Origin: Cephalopachus bancanus | Lineage: Eukaryota; Chordata; Mammalia; Primates; Tarsiidae | Reading direction: 5' to 3' | NCBI GenBank assembly: GCA_027257055.1 | Contig: JAPVLO010000045.1 | Coordinates: forward strand, 248,001 to 312,000 | Length of the DNA: 64,000 bases | Shown here: piece by piece, positions 52,320 to 62,567 of the stretch | How positions within the stretch are numbered: the stretch's first letter is position 1 | Layout of the letters: each line of letters begins with the position of its first letter | Made by a program: the position numbers and the translations under genes | Notes under the pieces: generated by a model | Told to the model about the DNA's origin: nothing | Database searches by the model: none | The model's input: the letters and a program-made list of their open reading frames with translations, nothing else

Positions 52320-52435
52320 TTATTAAGGGCAAGGATTGTGTTTGTTTCATTTGTGCACCCTAGAGACTGCCTAGTGTCTGGCCCAGCACCTAGTAGGTTC
52401 TCCATCAAAATTCATTGAGTGAAAGACTGAATAAA
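52320..52435 (+). repeat. L2 3' end
   Basis: 'gggcaaggattgtgtttg', 'tagtgtctggcccagcacc', 'agtaggttctccatc', 'attcattgagtgaa'. Confidence 0.75.
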
Positions 52436-52956
52436 TACTTTTTCCTGTTGGCACTTTAGAGGTACAAAAAACAAAAACAAAAACAAAAAAGCCCAAAAAG
52501 CAAAAAACCCAGAACATACAACCTGACACCAAACCATGTATTAAGTTAGATCATCTGAGCATACAAATGAATGGATGCCTAATAAAATTATTTAGGGTCA
52601 TGCAATTTCTTAACCCAAGGCATGGATTCCCTAGTGTGGGAAGCATAGTCAAGGATATTGGTTCTAGTGTCATTTTCAAGGGGCTTGCTTTTTCCTACCC
52701 CAGGTTGTGTTTTAATTTTGCAAGAAAAGTGGCAAGCCCTGTTGCCATCAGGTCATGCATAACTCCTGCCGAATTCTCCAGGGCGGATGACTCCACCGTT
52801 TCTCAGAGGTTTCTACTGATTTCATTTGTCAGAGGAACATTTATAGTTTTCATATGAATTTTAATGGGCAGAAACATCTGTTCCCCATCCAACCGTGATG
52901 TTTCACATTGAGTATAAATGGCAATCCTTTGAACACAAAACCATTTTTGCTGTCTG
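52436..52956. other. Unique, possibly conserved noncoding sequence
   Basis: An A-rich (AAAAC)n-like stretch at 52467-52500 is followed by about 450 bp without repeats. Nothing coding. Confidence 0.35.
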
Positions 52957-53290
52957 TTGGATGTTCAGAAAAATAATGTAGATCCAGGACAAAGAAGTGA
53001 AGAGGAGAGAGAGGATGGGTGGGTGAGGGGAGGTGGGAAAGTGGAAGGTGTTTGGGTAGGAAATGTCTTCCTGCTCCAGCCGGTGGCGCTGTACATGGGC
53101 AGGTCCATCCTGGGTGTACTGATTCTGGCGGATGCTGGGCTCCTCCCTGGGGCAGTAGTAGCCAGAGGGCTTCCTGAGTCCCTGAGCTCCATTTTATGTA
53201 GCTACTCTCAAAAAATTTGTGGGTGCCTCCTGGCCCTTGCGAGGAAAAGGGTTGGCTGTGCCCCTGCATGTCATGGCTCCCACATCCATT
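52957..53290. other. GC-rich block, coding status unclear
   Basis: Between the inverted copies. Open in several frames on both strands: minus 53293-52850, a second minus frame encoding Y-Y-C-P-R-E-E-P and H-R-L-E-Q-E-D around 53175-53060, and plus 52957-53382. No convincing splice sites. A pseudoexon, a retrocopy piece or chance are all possible. Confidence 0.25.
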
Positions 53291-53304
53291 CAAACCTCAA
53301 GGCT
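53291..53304 (+). repeat. Target-site duplication, left copy of compound Alu
   Basis: caaacctcaaggct, repeated exactly at 53834-53847. Confidence 0.88.
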
Positions 53305-53493
53305 AGCTTGGGCAACATAGTGAGACCTCCTCTCTACAAAAAAGTCAAGAAATTAGTCGGGCATGGCAGCAGGCACCTATAATCCCAGCACTTTGGGAGG
53401 CCGAGACAGGAGGACTGCTTGAGCCCAGGAGTTCCAGACAGGCCTAGGCAACAAAGCATGACTTTACCTCTTTGAAAAAATTAAAAAATGAGC

Positions 53494-53671
53494 AGGGCAA
53501 ACTCTGTCAGTGAGGGTAGGCAGGATCAGAGTGAGACTTCAGTTGGAAAAAAGGGAACTCTGAGCCTGAGAAACTGGGCATGGCATTCCCCTAGTCCTAT
53601 TGCAGCAAGACTGCTCCTGCCCTCCAAGGACACAAAGACAAATATAAAGCAAAGGGGATCCAGAAAAAGAA
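53494..53671 (-). repeat. Inverted duplication, copy B (inside Alu)
   Basis: Reverse complement of 52091-52268, about 97-98% identical by eye, replacing the start of the Alu right arm. It has no duplication of its own at the edges. Confidence 0.92.
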
Positions 53672-53789
53672 ATAGTCCCAGTTATTCAGAAGACTGAGGC
53701 AGAAGGATCACCTGAGCTCAGGAGACTGAGGCTGCAGTGATCGTGCCACTACACTCCAGCCTGGGTGACGGAGTGAGACCCTGACTCAA

Positions 53790-53833
53790 AAACCAACCAA
53801 CCTAACTCACCAATCAACCAACCAACCAACCAA
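53790..53833 (+). repeat. (CCAA)n Alu tail
   Basis: AACCAACC units grown from the Alu A-tail. Confidence 0.95.
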
Positions 53834-53847
53834 CAAACCTCAAGGCT
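53834..53847 (+). repeat. Target-site duplication, right copy of compound Alu
   Basis: caaacctcaaggct, identical to 53291-53304. Confidence 0.88.
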
Positions 53848-54330
53848 GACAGAGCTGGCTTTCTTGTTTGCTCTTAGACCTTGAGAGATTGCTCCCCACC
53901 TCTCACCACCTGAGCTCCTGCTGGAACTTTGAATTACTAGAGTAAGACTAAACAGAGCATTGGGCTGGTTCTTCCACCACTCAGAAATGTCTATGAGGCC
54001 CTCTGACCACCTTTCTGGCTGTCTCTCTCATTTTCCCCACACCCACCTTATTCTCCAGCCATCTCAAACAACCTTTGTAGATGCTATTTTTTGCACATGC
54101 ATATCTTGCCCACATGATGGTGTGCACACGTGCACAGAACACACACACACACAAATATATATACCACCCCCCATACAACACAGGCACCCATGAATATACG
54201 ACTCTGCCAATTTCTCTCCATACTTCAAACTGCATGGACGATTGAGGTTTTTCTGTGAAGCTTTCTCTGACCCACTGAAGCACAGTTCATCGTCAGGCCC
54301 TCTTTCTGGCCCACCATTGTGAACACACAC
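53848..54330. other. Unique sequence with a short CA tract
   Basis: (CA)n near 54140. Nothing else recognised. Confidence 0.4.
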
Positions 54331-54334
54331 TTTT

Positions 54335-54575
54335 GACCTACGGTCTGCTGTGATAGGGTCAAATTACATGGGTACAAATGACAGCTCTGTCACTGGGCTG
54401 TGTGACCCTGGATAAGATATGTAATGTTTCCGTGCCTCAGTTTTCTAATTTGTAAAATAGGGCTAACATTAATAATGACCACATAGGATTGTTGAGAAAA
54501 TGAAATGAGATGATACACATAAATCACTTGGCAAAATACCTGGCTCAATGAAAGGCAGTTATTGATATTATTAGT
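54335..54575 (+). repeat. MIR SINE
   Basis: 'cagctctgtcactgggctgtg', 'gtgcctcagttttctaatttg', 'aggattgttgagaaaatg'. Confidence 0.85.
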
Positions 54576-54714
54576 TGCTTGGTTATTCTTCCTGTTCATA
54601 TACAGGGATTGTCATTTATGTATCCTTGTATTCCTTGAACCTGACATGTAATAATAGTTGTTTCTCATGTTTGTTGAGTCATTGAATCAATGACTTCCTG
54701 TGGCCTGCTGGGTT

Positions 54715-54960
54715 AAGTTCATATTCTCTGGAATCAGAAGTTGGGGTTCAAATATTAAGTGTATTGTTTTTTAGCTGTGGGATCTTGGACAAGTTAATTA
54801 AAATTTCCACATTTTAGCTTCTTTATCCATAAAATAGAAATTATGAAAGTTTCTAGTACAAAGGGTAGTTGTGAGGATTAAATGAAATGAACTATGTTCA
54901 TAGTGCCTGGAATGCAGAAAGAAGATTCAGTAAACATTAGTTATTCTTCTCATTAATATT
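54715..54960 (+). repeat. MIR SINE
   Basis: 'tttagctgtgggatcttgg', 'tttagcttctttatccat', 'agttgtgaggattaaatg', 'catagtgcctggaatgc'. Confidence 0.82.
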
Positions 54961-56124
54961 ATGAGTGTTATTACATTTAAAGGCTCATCTTAATGTTACT
55001 ATAAAAAGCCTTTTTCAATCACTCTAGCTGGAAGTAATCTTATTTTGTATTCAATCAGTCAATATAATTATTATACGCCCCCTATGAGCCAGGCACTATG
55101 TGAGACACTGTGCAGTGGTAAATAATTCAGATAAGATCCCTGGTTTTATATAAATTGAGGTTTGAGGTAGTGATAAGCCTCCAAGAAACAGGAAGAGGTG
55201 GGATGGCAAAGGAATGCTTTTTTAAAATTTACTTATTTAATTTTTTTTTTTTTAGTGAGGAAATACTTTCCTGAGCTTTCATCTTTACATCTATTGGCCA
55301 GAACAGGTTCACATTCTTTATTTAGACCAATCCCTGGCAGAGGGAATGAGCTCACCTTGACCCGTATAGACCAATCACTTTCCATCCTCTGATGTCCAAG
55401 GCTCTTTATCTACTCCCTGAACAGACCTCTGTTAGGGGGAAGAAGAAGACAATGCTGTTGGGGGATCAGCCACTAGGATTGTTCCACCGTTCACGCAGAG
55501 AGCAACTGCAGGTCTCCCACTACAGCTGTGTGCTGCTTTGAAGGACAGTGGGAGGGAGAAAAGACGCCCTCCTCGGGAGGCAGCCTGGACTCAGTGAGCA
55601 AGAAGGAAGAAGGTCTAATTGCATGTGCTCAGTTTCCTCCCTGATCTCACCAATCAGGAAGGCCAACCCTTCTCCATTGGAAGGAATGAATATGGGCAGG
55701 GGAACAGAGCAGGTGGTTCCCAAAGCTGTTCTGCCTGAGGGAGAGAAGATGGCAGTGCCGGAGGGGTGGGAGACTCTCCTGAAAGAGAGGAGACCCTGTG
55801 GTCTACACCTTCCTCTCATTCCTTGTGGCACAACTAGCATTGCATCTCACTACATTCTGCATTATACGCTCTGCACGTCTCTCTCCCTCTGGGTCTTGAG
55901 TGCCTCCAGTGGAGGGCTTTGTTCCTGGACTGCGTACCCTGCACAGCGGCTCACATGTGTCTGTGCACATAGTGAGGGCCCAGCACACAGTGTTGGATCA
56001 CTCAGCTCCACCGTCCGGCATGGAGGCCTGTTGCATCCTTGATTGAGGTTTGTCCCACCAGCAGTCACCTTGTAATGATGTAATCAGAGGATTTCAAATA
56101 ACTGGATAATGTGGGGGTGCTTGC
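54961..56124. other. Unique sequence
   Basis: 55050-55120 is a faint antisense L2 end. The 164-residue plus frame 55548-56042 and the minus frame 55840-55520 overlap and lack domains. 55430-56050 is GC-richer. Confidence 0.4.
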
Positions 56125-56260
56125 TGTTCATTTATTCAGTTTTCAACACACGCATATTAAGACCCCACAGTGTGCCAGGTTTGCTCCTAGGAACTGGGAT
56201 ATGTCCCAGAGATGGACATGAACTGTCCTGCCTTCTGGCAGCTCCCGGTCTCCTGAAGGA
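56125..56260 (-). repeat. L2 3'-end fragment
   Basis: Antisense: 'atttattcagttttcaacac', 'gtgtgccaggtttgctcc', 'aactgggatatgtccc', 'ctgccttctggcagc'. Confidence 0.6.
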
Positions 56261-56399
56261 AGCTGACCGGCACGTGCTGCCTCTGCACACACCAATTTGT
56301 TTCACTCGCTTCCCATGACCCTGGCTGTAAGTTGTACCTGTGTCTGTTCTCTGTAGCTGTGGAGAATCTCATCATATGGACCAGAATGGAAGATAGCAG

Positions 56400-56595
56400 T
56401 TAGATGGAATCAGCCAATTCCTAGCAATGTTACTTACCTTTCCCATAATCTAATCTATATAAAATTTTCTATATCTGTAAAAGGGAAATAATAGCGGTAC
56501 CTGCTTTGCAGAGATTTTGTGAGGGTTGAGTCAGACAATGCATATTCGCTCCTGGCATACACGTTAGTCACTGTCATCAGGATTTCATCTGTTAG
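56400..56595 (+). repeat. MIR SINE fragment
   Basis: 'ttacttacctttcccataat', 'tatctgtaaaagggaaataat', 'agattttgtgagggttgag'. Confidence 0.65.
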
Positions 56596-57570
56596 CTTTG
56601 CCACCTCCAATAAATGCACTATTCGGGGTTAAAAATGATACCTTGCTTGCATAGAGAACACAGAATAACAGTTTGTTACTCAAAGATTGTTGCCAGATTT
56701 TAAATGGATTATGAGAGCATCTTTAAAAAAAATAATAGGAATTTAGACTTAACAAGTTTTCACCAATTAAGGGTTTGATTCATTTTTATTTTTAAAAAAA
56801 TTCTGAATGATATTCATTGCAGGAGTGAATCCTACCAAAGTCAAAAAGTCTTGCTGTCTTCTAAGGTTGGAGAAACCATCCAGTTGTTTAAACAAAGACC
56901 TAGAAATCAGCAAATAAAGCAGGCAAATGGGAATACTTATAATCATGTATGAATGTGCATGTCTTTAACTCTTGCCTTTCTAGAGTTGTCATTGAAGAGT
57001 CCTTGTATCATTATAATTGGCTAAATCAAAGCCTTTTCCTTAGTCTGGTTTTTAGTTAAATAGTCTCATTAATCTTTCTGTTTCTGAGGGAAGGAACCCC
57101 AGGGAGAACATTGTGTTGGTTGGGAAAACAAATATACATTGGACCAAATTTTAAACCAGTTCTTGGAATATCCTCCCATGGATTTGGTACTTTCTGGAGA
57201 AAGGAACATCAGACTTTAAGCTCCTTGAGGATGGAAATCTGGCTTTAGATAATTCTGTGTCTCTGGAGCTCACAGTGACTACAGTTTTGTTGGGCATAAA
57301 ATTTCATGTTAGCAGTTATTTTTGCTAAGCACTTTGATCTTATTATGCAATTGTTTATTGACTTCTTGGTTGTTTTGAGAAGTCGTTTGTCCATCTAACT
57401 GTCATCCCCTCCTCTCCAGGAGTACTTCTGTTCTGAAATTGGTGTCTATTTTTCTTATCTATGTTTTTATACTTTTAGTATGATGTATACTAATAGTATT
57501 TTATGTCTTGAACCATAAAACACCAGTTTTTTTATAGATTGAAAAATATAGTTTATTTAGAAAGTAAATT
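56596..57570. other. Unique sequence with an L2-like piece
   Basis: 57195-57275 ('taagctccttgaggatgga') is a sense L2 3' fragment. Otherwise nothing recognised. Confidence 0.4.
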
Positions 57571-57664
57571 CGAGAGAGAAGAGAGAGGAGATAGAGAGAG
57601 ATAGAGATAGAGATAGATAGAGAGAGAGAGAGAGAGAGATAGACAGAGAGAGAGAGAGAGAGAT

Positions 57665-57705
<41 letters not shown>
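57571..57705 (+). repeat. Long (GA)n tract with GATA and GACA variants
   Basis: About 135 bp, nearly pure purine on the plus strand, interrupted by ATAGAGAT and GATAGACA units. Confidence 0.97.
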
Positions 57706-57707
<2 letters not shown>

Positions 57708-57855
57708 CGCCTCCCCAAGCTAGGGGAGGGAGCCAAAAGTTGGTTTTTTTTAAATATAGAAATTATTACTGTTGACATCCTGCAGTTTGCTTTTTCAAAG
57801 TTACCATTATGTTTTCAACATTTATTTATGTTGATACAAGTAGATTGACTTCATT

Positions 57856-58610
57856 TGTTATGGTCCAAGTAATGCTCGGCTGCTCACCCTTGATACTGAT
57901 CAATCAAGGGGCAGGAAACTGGTAGAAAGAAGTCTATTAATGAGTTCGAATTCAGAGAGCAGAACTGGACTTGAGGTCTTTCTAAAATGGTTCTGCTCAC
58001 CCTCCAGCCTTTTACAGTTCACTTTCATAAGTCCAGAGTTGTTAGTACCTATGCATTAGCTACGTGACCAGCAGAGTATTGTATAGAGCTTGAGTTTCAG
58101 CTGTGTTTATTGATAGATAGTGACATTCCTCAGTCCAGACTTCCTGATGCCAGGTATCAGAGGTATCTCATAGCTTTTATCAGTAGGGCCTGGCAGAAGC
58201 CTTAATCCAGCTTGCCATAGAGTAAAGGGAGTTTACAAGGCCTAAGACATCATGCATTACGCCAAAGTTACACAAATCACAAAACTTATGATTACATTGA
58301 TACAAAAGTTATACAAATCACAAGACTTACAATTACATTGATACTATATTATTCAAACTTATGACCACTCAGAAAAAGGGAGTAAATAGGGATTTGCATC
58401 TTTAAATTGATTGGGTATAGGCTACAGGGAAGTCAAGGATCCCCTGAAGCTACTTACTGGGAGTGCATAGAAGATAAGGGGAAACACACCACACCTTTTA
58501 TTAGCTCTCAAGAATATTGTTTAGGAATATACAGGAGTGCTTGAGTCCTTGCCAGGCCCTTCCCTAGGGGCCTTGGCAATATGGACAGACATTAACAGGT
58601 CTCTGTATCA
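57856..58610 (-). mobile_element. Solo LTR, 755 bp, in L1
   Basis: Minus strand from TGATACAGAGACC to CCATAACA, so TG...CA ends; flanks catt / catc (57852-57855, 58611-58614) fit a 4-bp duplication with one later change, the ERV1 pattern. The LTR family is unknown to me. Confidence 0.68.
58266..58347 (+). repeat. 41-bp tandem duplication in the LTR
   Basis: Two copies beginning gttacacaaatcacaa and gttatacaaatcacaa and ending cattgatac, with about five mismatches. Confidence 0.85.
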
Positions 58611-58795
58611 CATCCCTTTTCACTACTGTATACTATTTCATTGTGTAACACACAATGCATTTATTCGCTGATTATTATTAGGTAGTCTCTGTTGCTATTG
58701 CAAGCAGTCCTTTTGTGAGCATCCTTGTGTTTGTTTCCTTGTGTGATATATAAGATGCACATTTAGAAGTGGAATGTTTCAGGTCACAGAGGATA

Positions 58796-59378
58796 TCCAA
58801 GGGGAACCCCAAAAAATCCGGAATTATTTTTTGGAGGGCACACCCCTTGTAGTACAAGCTTCTCCCACTATGTAAATGTTCCAGGAACCCATTGGCATCA
58901 GTGTACCAACTAACATTGTTGTGAGAGGATGCATTCAGCTTCAGTTAATTTTTTGGGAGATTCTTTCAAGGCATTTGCCCATTTCATGATGGGTGATTTA
59001 TGAGCACACCTGCCCACAAGACGCTGAGTGAGTGTTCAGCAGTTTTTGACCAAAAACGGTATGACTCCCATGTCCTATCCTATTCACCTAATCTCAACCC
59101 CACACGACTTTTTTTTTTTTTTGCTTCCCTGGATGAAAAAAGTCCTCAAATGGAAACATTTTGCCAATGGAAGAGGTGAAACAAAAAAACACCAGAATCA
59201 CTAAAAGGCATCAAAATGAATGTGTTCAAAAACTGGTTTGAGCAGTGAAAAAAAACATTTTGATAGGTGTGTTGTATCAAACAGAGAGGATTTTGAAGGT
59301 GACTGGCGTTTTAACATGTAAGAATAAATACACAATTTTTTATGAATAAATTCCAGGTTTTTTTGGGTTCCCCTTGCA
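58796..59378 (+). mobile_element. Internally deleted mariner element
   Basis: Terminal inverted repeats TCCAAGGGGAACCCCAAAAA and, reversed, TGCAAGGGGAACCCAAAAAA, flanked by TA (58794-58795, 59379-59380). 583 bp against about 1.3 kb for a full mariner. The 3' half of the transposase is still readable on the plus strand: a decayed S-P-x-L-N-P block that follows the second catalytic position (about 59085-59110) and a W-F-E-Q-W-like region near 59235. Stops and frameshifts throughout. Confidence 0.92.
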
Positions 59379-59558
59379 TAGGCACACCTTAGATGTTGAG
59401 GCAACATTGATTTCCAAAGTGGCCATATGACTTTATACTCCCACCAGCTGGGCACGAGAACTCCCCTTCTTTACACTTCATTCACCCGGACATTGTCAGA
59501 CCAATTTACATGCCTTCAATCCCTGCTTTATACTTTCTCCCAACATTATCTCCCCCCA

Positions 59559-59560
<2 letters not shown>

Positions 59561-59591
<31 letters not shown>

Positions 59592-59874
59592 AGTTGGAGT
59601 CTCACACTGTCACCCAGGCTGAAGGGCAGTCTCACGATCTTGGCTACTGTTGCCTCAAACTTATGGGCCCAAGTTATCCTTCCTCCTCAGGCTTTCAAGT
59701 AGCCGGAACTACAGGTGCGCACCACCGCACCTGGCTAATTTGTTTTTGGACTTGTTATAGAGACGAGGTATCACCAAGTTGCCCAAGCTGGTCTCAAACC
59801 CCAGGGCTCAAGCAATCCTCTCACCTCCGCATCCCAAAATGTTGGGATTAAGGCGTGAACCACTGCATCCAACC
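59561..59874 (-). repeat. Alu, full length, diverged
   Basis: 30-base T-run then GAGTTGGAGTCTCACACTG to GAACCACTGCATCCAACC. Confidence 0.92.
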
Positions 59875-59954
59875 TATCATCCCCTTTTTGGCAGATGACA
59901 AAACTGAGGCTAGAGGGTGGCATGCTCAGAGACTGAGTGGATAAATGAATGAAT

Positions 59955-60100
59955 CAATGTGATGTTTTGTTTATTTATTCATTATCTCTCTGATCACAAT
60001 AGAAGTTCCGTGAGTTCAAGGATCTTAGACCTTAGAAAAGGTCTTTGCATAAAACAGATGCTCAATAGTCATTTGTTGTTTAGGGAGTGAATGAATGAAC
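59955..60100 (+). repeat. L2 3' end
   Basis: 'agaagttccgtgagttcaag', 'acagatgctcaatagtc', 'agggagtgaatgaatgaa'. Confidence 0.65.
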
Positions 60101-61187
60101 CTGGGCAGAAAACACCTGCTTTCTGTGGGAGGCTGAGGGGAGAGAATCACTGTGCTGACCCTGCAGGACTTCAGCAGAAGAGCTCTAGCTAGCCCTGCCG
60201 CTGGAACTGTAAGGCCTGCAGCAGGCTAGGCTAAGCAGGCTAGTGGAGGAGGGGGACAGTGAAGAATTTTTTCAATGGAAATGTAAATCTGCTCAGCAGC
60301 AGCCTGACGAGAAGCTGGGGGCTGGCCTGAGTAGGATGCAGCTGGAGGGGCTGTCCATCTGGATCCCACAGGCCTCTGGAAGCTGAGAGGTTATTCTTAG
60401 CCATCTTTTCTTTAGTCTTTATTTTCTCTTAATCAGGGCTCTCTTGATTTTGCAACTGAAGCCTTTTTTCCCCCTTCTGTAAAGCAATGATTTTCCATAT
60501 AGTAATTCTTTCCTTCTTTAGACTTCCCAGGGTGGGTGGGTGGTTGTTATTGTGCTTAGACACTTTGCACATGGCCTCCCACCCAGCTCCTCCAGAGTGT
60601 TCTCGTGGCTGGTGGAGACCTGCGATGTGTGCAGGGTATTTGCCCCCCTCCCTTGTTTGTTTACAACCAACTCCTTGCTGATTATTTGTTCCCAGTAACA
60701 TCCAATATGAGTGCGTTTCCTGCCCTTCCTCCTTCCGCTTTATGTGTCCTGAATTCTGCTGGATTAATTTAACTTGAGCCTTAAGAGGCAGCAAAACCGA
60801 GGGCAGGCGGCCCAGCTTCAATCCGTGGCTCCTGCGTCATAATCATAATCACCCACATGGAGACGGTGCTCCGTGGTTAACAAGCACTGCCACATTCAGT
60901 AGCTCTTCAGTACTCAGAATCACAGGAGCCAAGGCCTCTAGGGTTTGGTGACATCCTGACATCACACAGATGAGAAGAGGAAGGGCCTAGGTTTCAACTT
61001 GCTTTGCTGATGTTAAATCCTTCACGTTTCCTTCGGCTTAGGCAAGGATCACAAGGATCGCCTTTGGGTCCATGTAGACAGTATAGATGAGAAAAGTTGG
61101 TTGGAATAGAGCGGAGTAGGGATTAGCAAGGATCGCAGAGAACTGGCCAGTGTGCCTTGCCTTGAGGTGTTAACATGCTAAACAGAG
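60101..61187. other. Unique, repeat-free sequence
   Basis: 1.1 kb without recognisable repeats. 60380-60850 has a mix of T-rich blocks and motif-like 'ggattaatttaacttgagcc'. A conserved noncoding element is possible. The frames 60821-60429 (minus) and 60487-60681 (plus) overlap and show no domain. Confidence 0.35.
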
Positions 61188-61320
61188 CCAGGGTACAGTG
61201 GCACGCGCAGTGTCAGTAGTCCCAGCAACTCTGGAGGCTGAAGTGGGAGAATTGCTTGAGCCCAGGAGTTTGAGGCCAGCCAGGGCAACATAGTAAGATC
61301 TGTCTCTTAAAAAAAAAAAG
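61188..61320 (+). repeat. Alu monomer fragment
   Basis: 'gccagggtacagtggcac', 'gcttgagcccaggagtttgag', 'gggcaacatagtaagatctg' and an A-tail; left-monomer type. Confidence 0.8.
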
Positions 61321-62065
61321 CAAAGCATTTAAATAGCAATGGGAAAAAAAACCCAACCATTTATTTTATCACCTACTCAGAGCCCAGTCTATAATCTACT
61401 TCTTTGTTGGTAGAAAAGGGAGAACTTTGCCTGTTACCCTTTACCAGTGGGTAGCATTTACTTGATAGCTTGGGCAGTCACACTACCTTGGTGGTAGTAA
61501 GTCTGCGGTATAGTTGAGGCGGCTTAGTATGTGAGGGATCAAGTGAGTGATCTGTTGCTTTTAGAATGGTATTATAGACCCAGGCATGTACAGATGCTGG
61601 TGCCCGTCATCGCTCCTCCCTCAGCATTCTCATGTAGTGGGTATTCAAAGTAATATTACATTAATGGTTGTGCAAGCCTCTGAGGCCCTTATTCACAGTC
61701 CTGGTCAAAGGTTCTACTTCTTCCCCACCTCTTTCCTACCTTTTTCCTCCTCTTTGAAATCATGGGAACTGGTTGCTCAAGTCTACATGCTAAGAGACGG
61801 TGACAGTGACAGAGAGGTGGGCAGGCCCTCCATAAGGGACCCCAAGCTTACCTTCTCAACTAGGGCAAGGGCATGGAGAAAAGAAAGAGAGCATGGCTCA
61901 TGCCTTTAAGTGGAGTAACTCTGGCCACTAGGAACAGGTGGCCTAGTGAAGGTCATGGTGTTGGTTAATCAGATACAAACTTCTCTTTTGAGAGGAGTTA
62001 GGGAAGTGGTCGGGTAAGGTGGGACTAGTAGGGGAACAGGGGCTGAAGTCTAACCTCTACTCTAA
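61321..62065. other. Unique sequence
   Basis: Nothing recognised; the 107-residue frame 61586-61909 has no domain. Confidence 0.4.
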
Positions 62066-62200
62066 TTGGAACGGTGGTTAAGACTGTGCTCCCAGAGTGC
62101 AGATTGACACCTAACAGCTCTATGACCTTGGCCTGGTCATTTGATCTCCTTCCTTACACCTTGCTCCACAAAAGGTGGGTAACTGCAGTGGTGCCATGGA
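62066..62200 (+). repeat. MIR SINE fragment
   Basis: 'acggtggttaagactgtgctc', 'acagctctatgaccttggcc', 'gtcatttgatctccttcc'. Confidence 0.7.
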
Positions 62201-62434
62201 TTAACTGAGGTAGGCATGGATTTTGGTCAGTGAAGGTGTTATTTTGGTTGCTTTGAGTTCTGCCTCTTTGCTGTACTCTTGAGCTTCTCATTTTAGCTAG
62301 AAATGGAGGAAGACTTCAAGTGCTGGCAGAAATAATATGGAGGGAATAATTCATAGAACAAGAAATGACAATATTCTGCCTGCCAATTTTTCCTCTTCAG
62401 AACTTGCCACTTGCCCAAATGCCCTGACTCCGTC

Positions 62435-62549
62435 TTTTTTTTTTTTTTTGAGTTGGAGTCTCACTCTGTCGCCCAGACTGGAGTGCAGTGGCAGCTCCCG
62501 GCCACCGCAGCCTCGACCTGCTGGGCTCCGGCGATCCTTCCACCTCAGT
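62435..62549 (-). repeat. 5'-truncated young Alu, 115 bp
   Basis: Right-arm half only, ending at CCACCTCAGTC. Flanked by gactccgtctttttttt / gactctgtctttttttt, so truncation happened on insertion. Confidence 0.93.
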
Positions 62550-62567
62550 CGACTCTGTCTTTTTTTT

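Larger units (their letters stand above)
53305..53833 (+). repeat. Compound Alu carrying an inverted insert
   Basis: Order: end of a left arm (GCTTGGGCAACATAG), middle A-rich region, a second full left arm (GTCGGGCATGGCAGCAGGC to CTTTACCTCTTTG), A-rich linker, the 178-bp foreign block 53494-53671, then a right arm (TAGTCCCAGTTATTCAG to GACCCTGACTC) and a CCAA-repeat tail. So three arms plus insert, framed by one 14-bp duplication. The right arm has lost its first about 20 bp at the insert. Confidence 0.88.
57760..59545 (-). mobile_element. Old L1M fragment split by an LTR and a mariner
   Basis: Pieces 57760-57855, 58611-58795 and 59379-59545 read together as antisense L1 3' region ('catcctgcagtttgcttttt', 'ttcactactgtatactattt', 'gtgagcatccttgtg', 'ctttatactcccaccagc'). 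Removing the two inserts restores continuous L1. Confidence 0.82.

Noticed and set aside
55548..56042. 164-residue plus-strand frame
   Set aside because: Overlapped by minus-strand frames of similar length, no domain and no exon borders; most likely chance in GC-rich DNA.
57557..57778. Serine/leucine repeat protein on the minus strand
   Set aside because: Pure translation of the GA tract; the same applies to 30232-30041.
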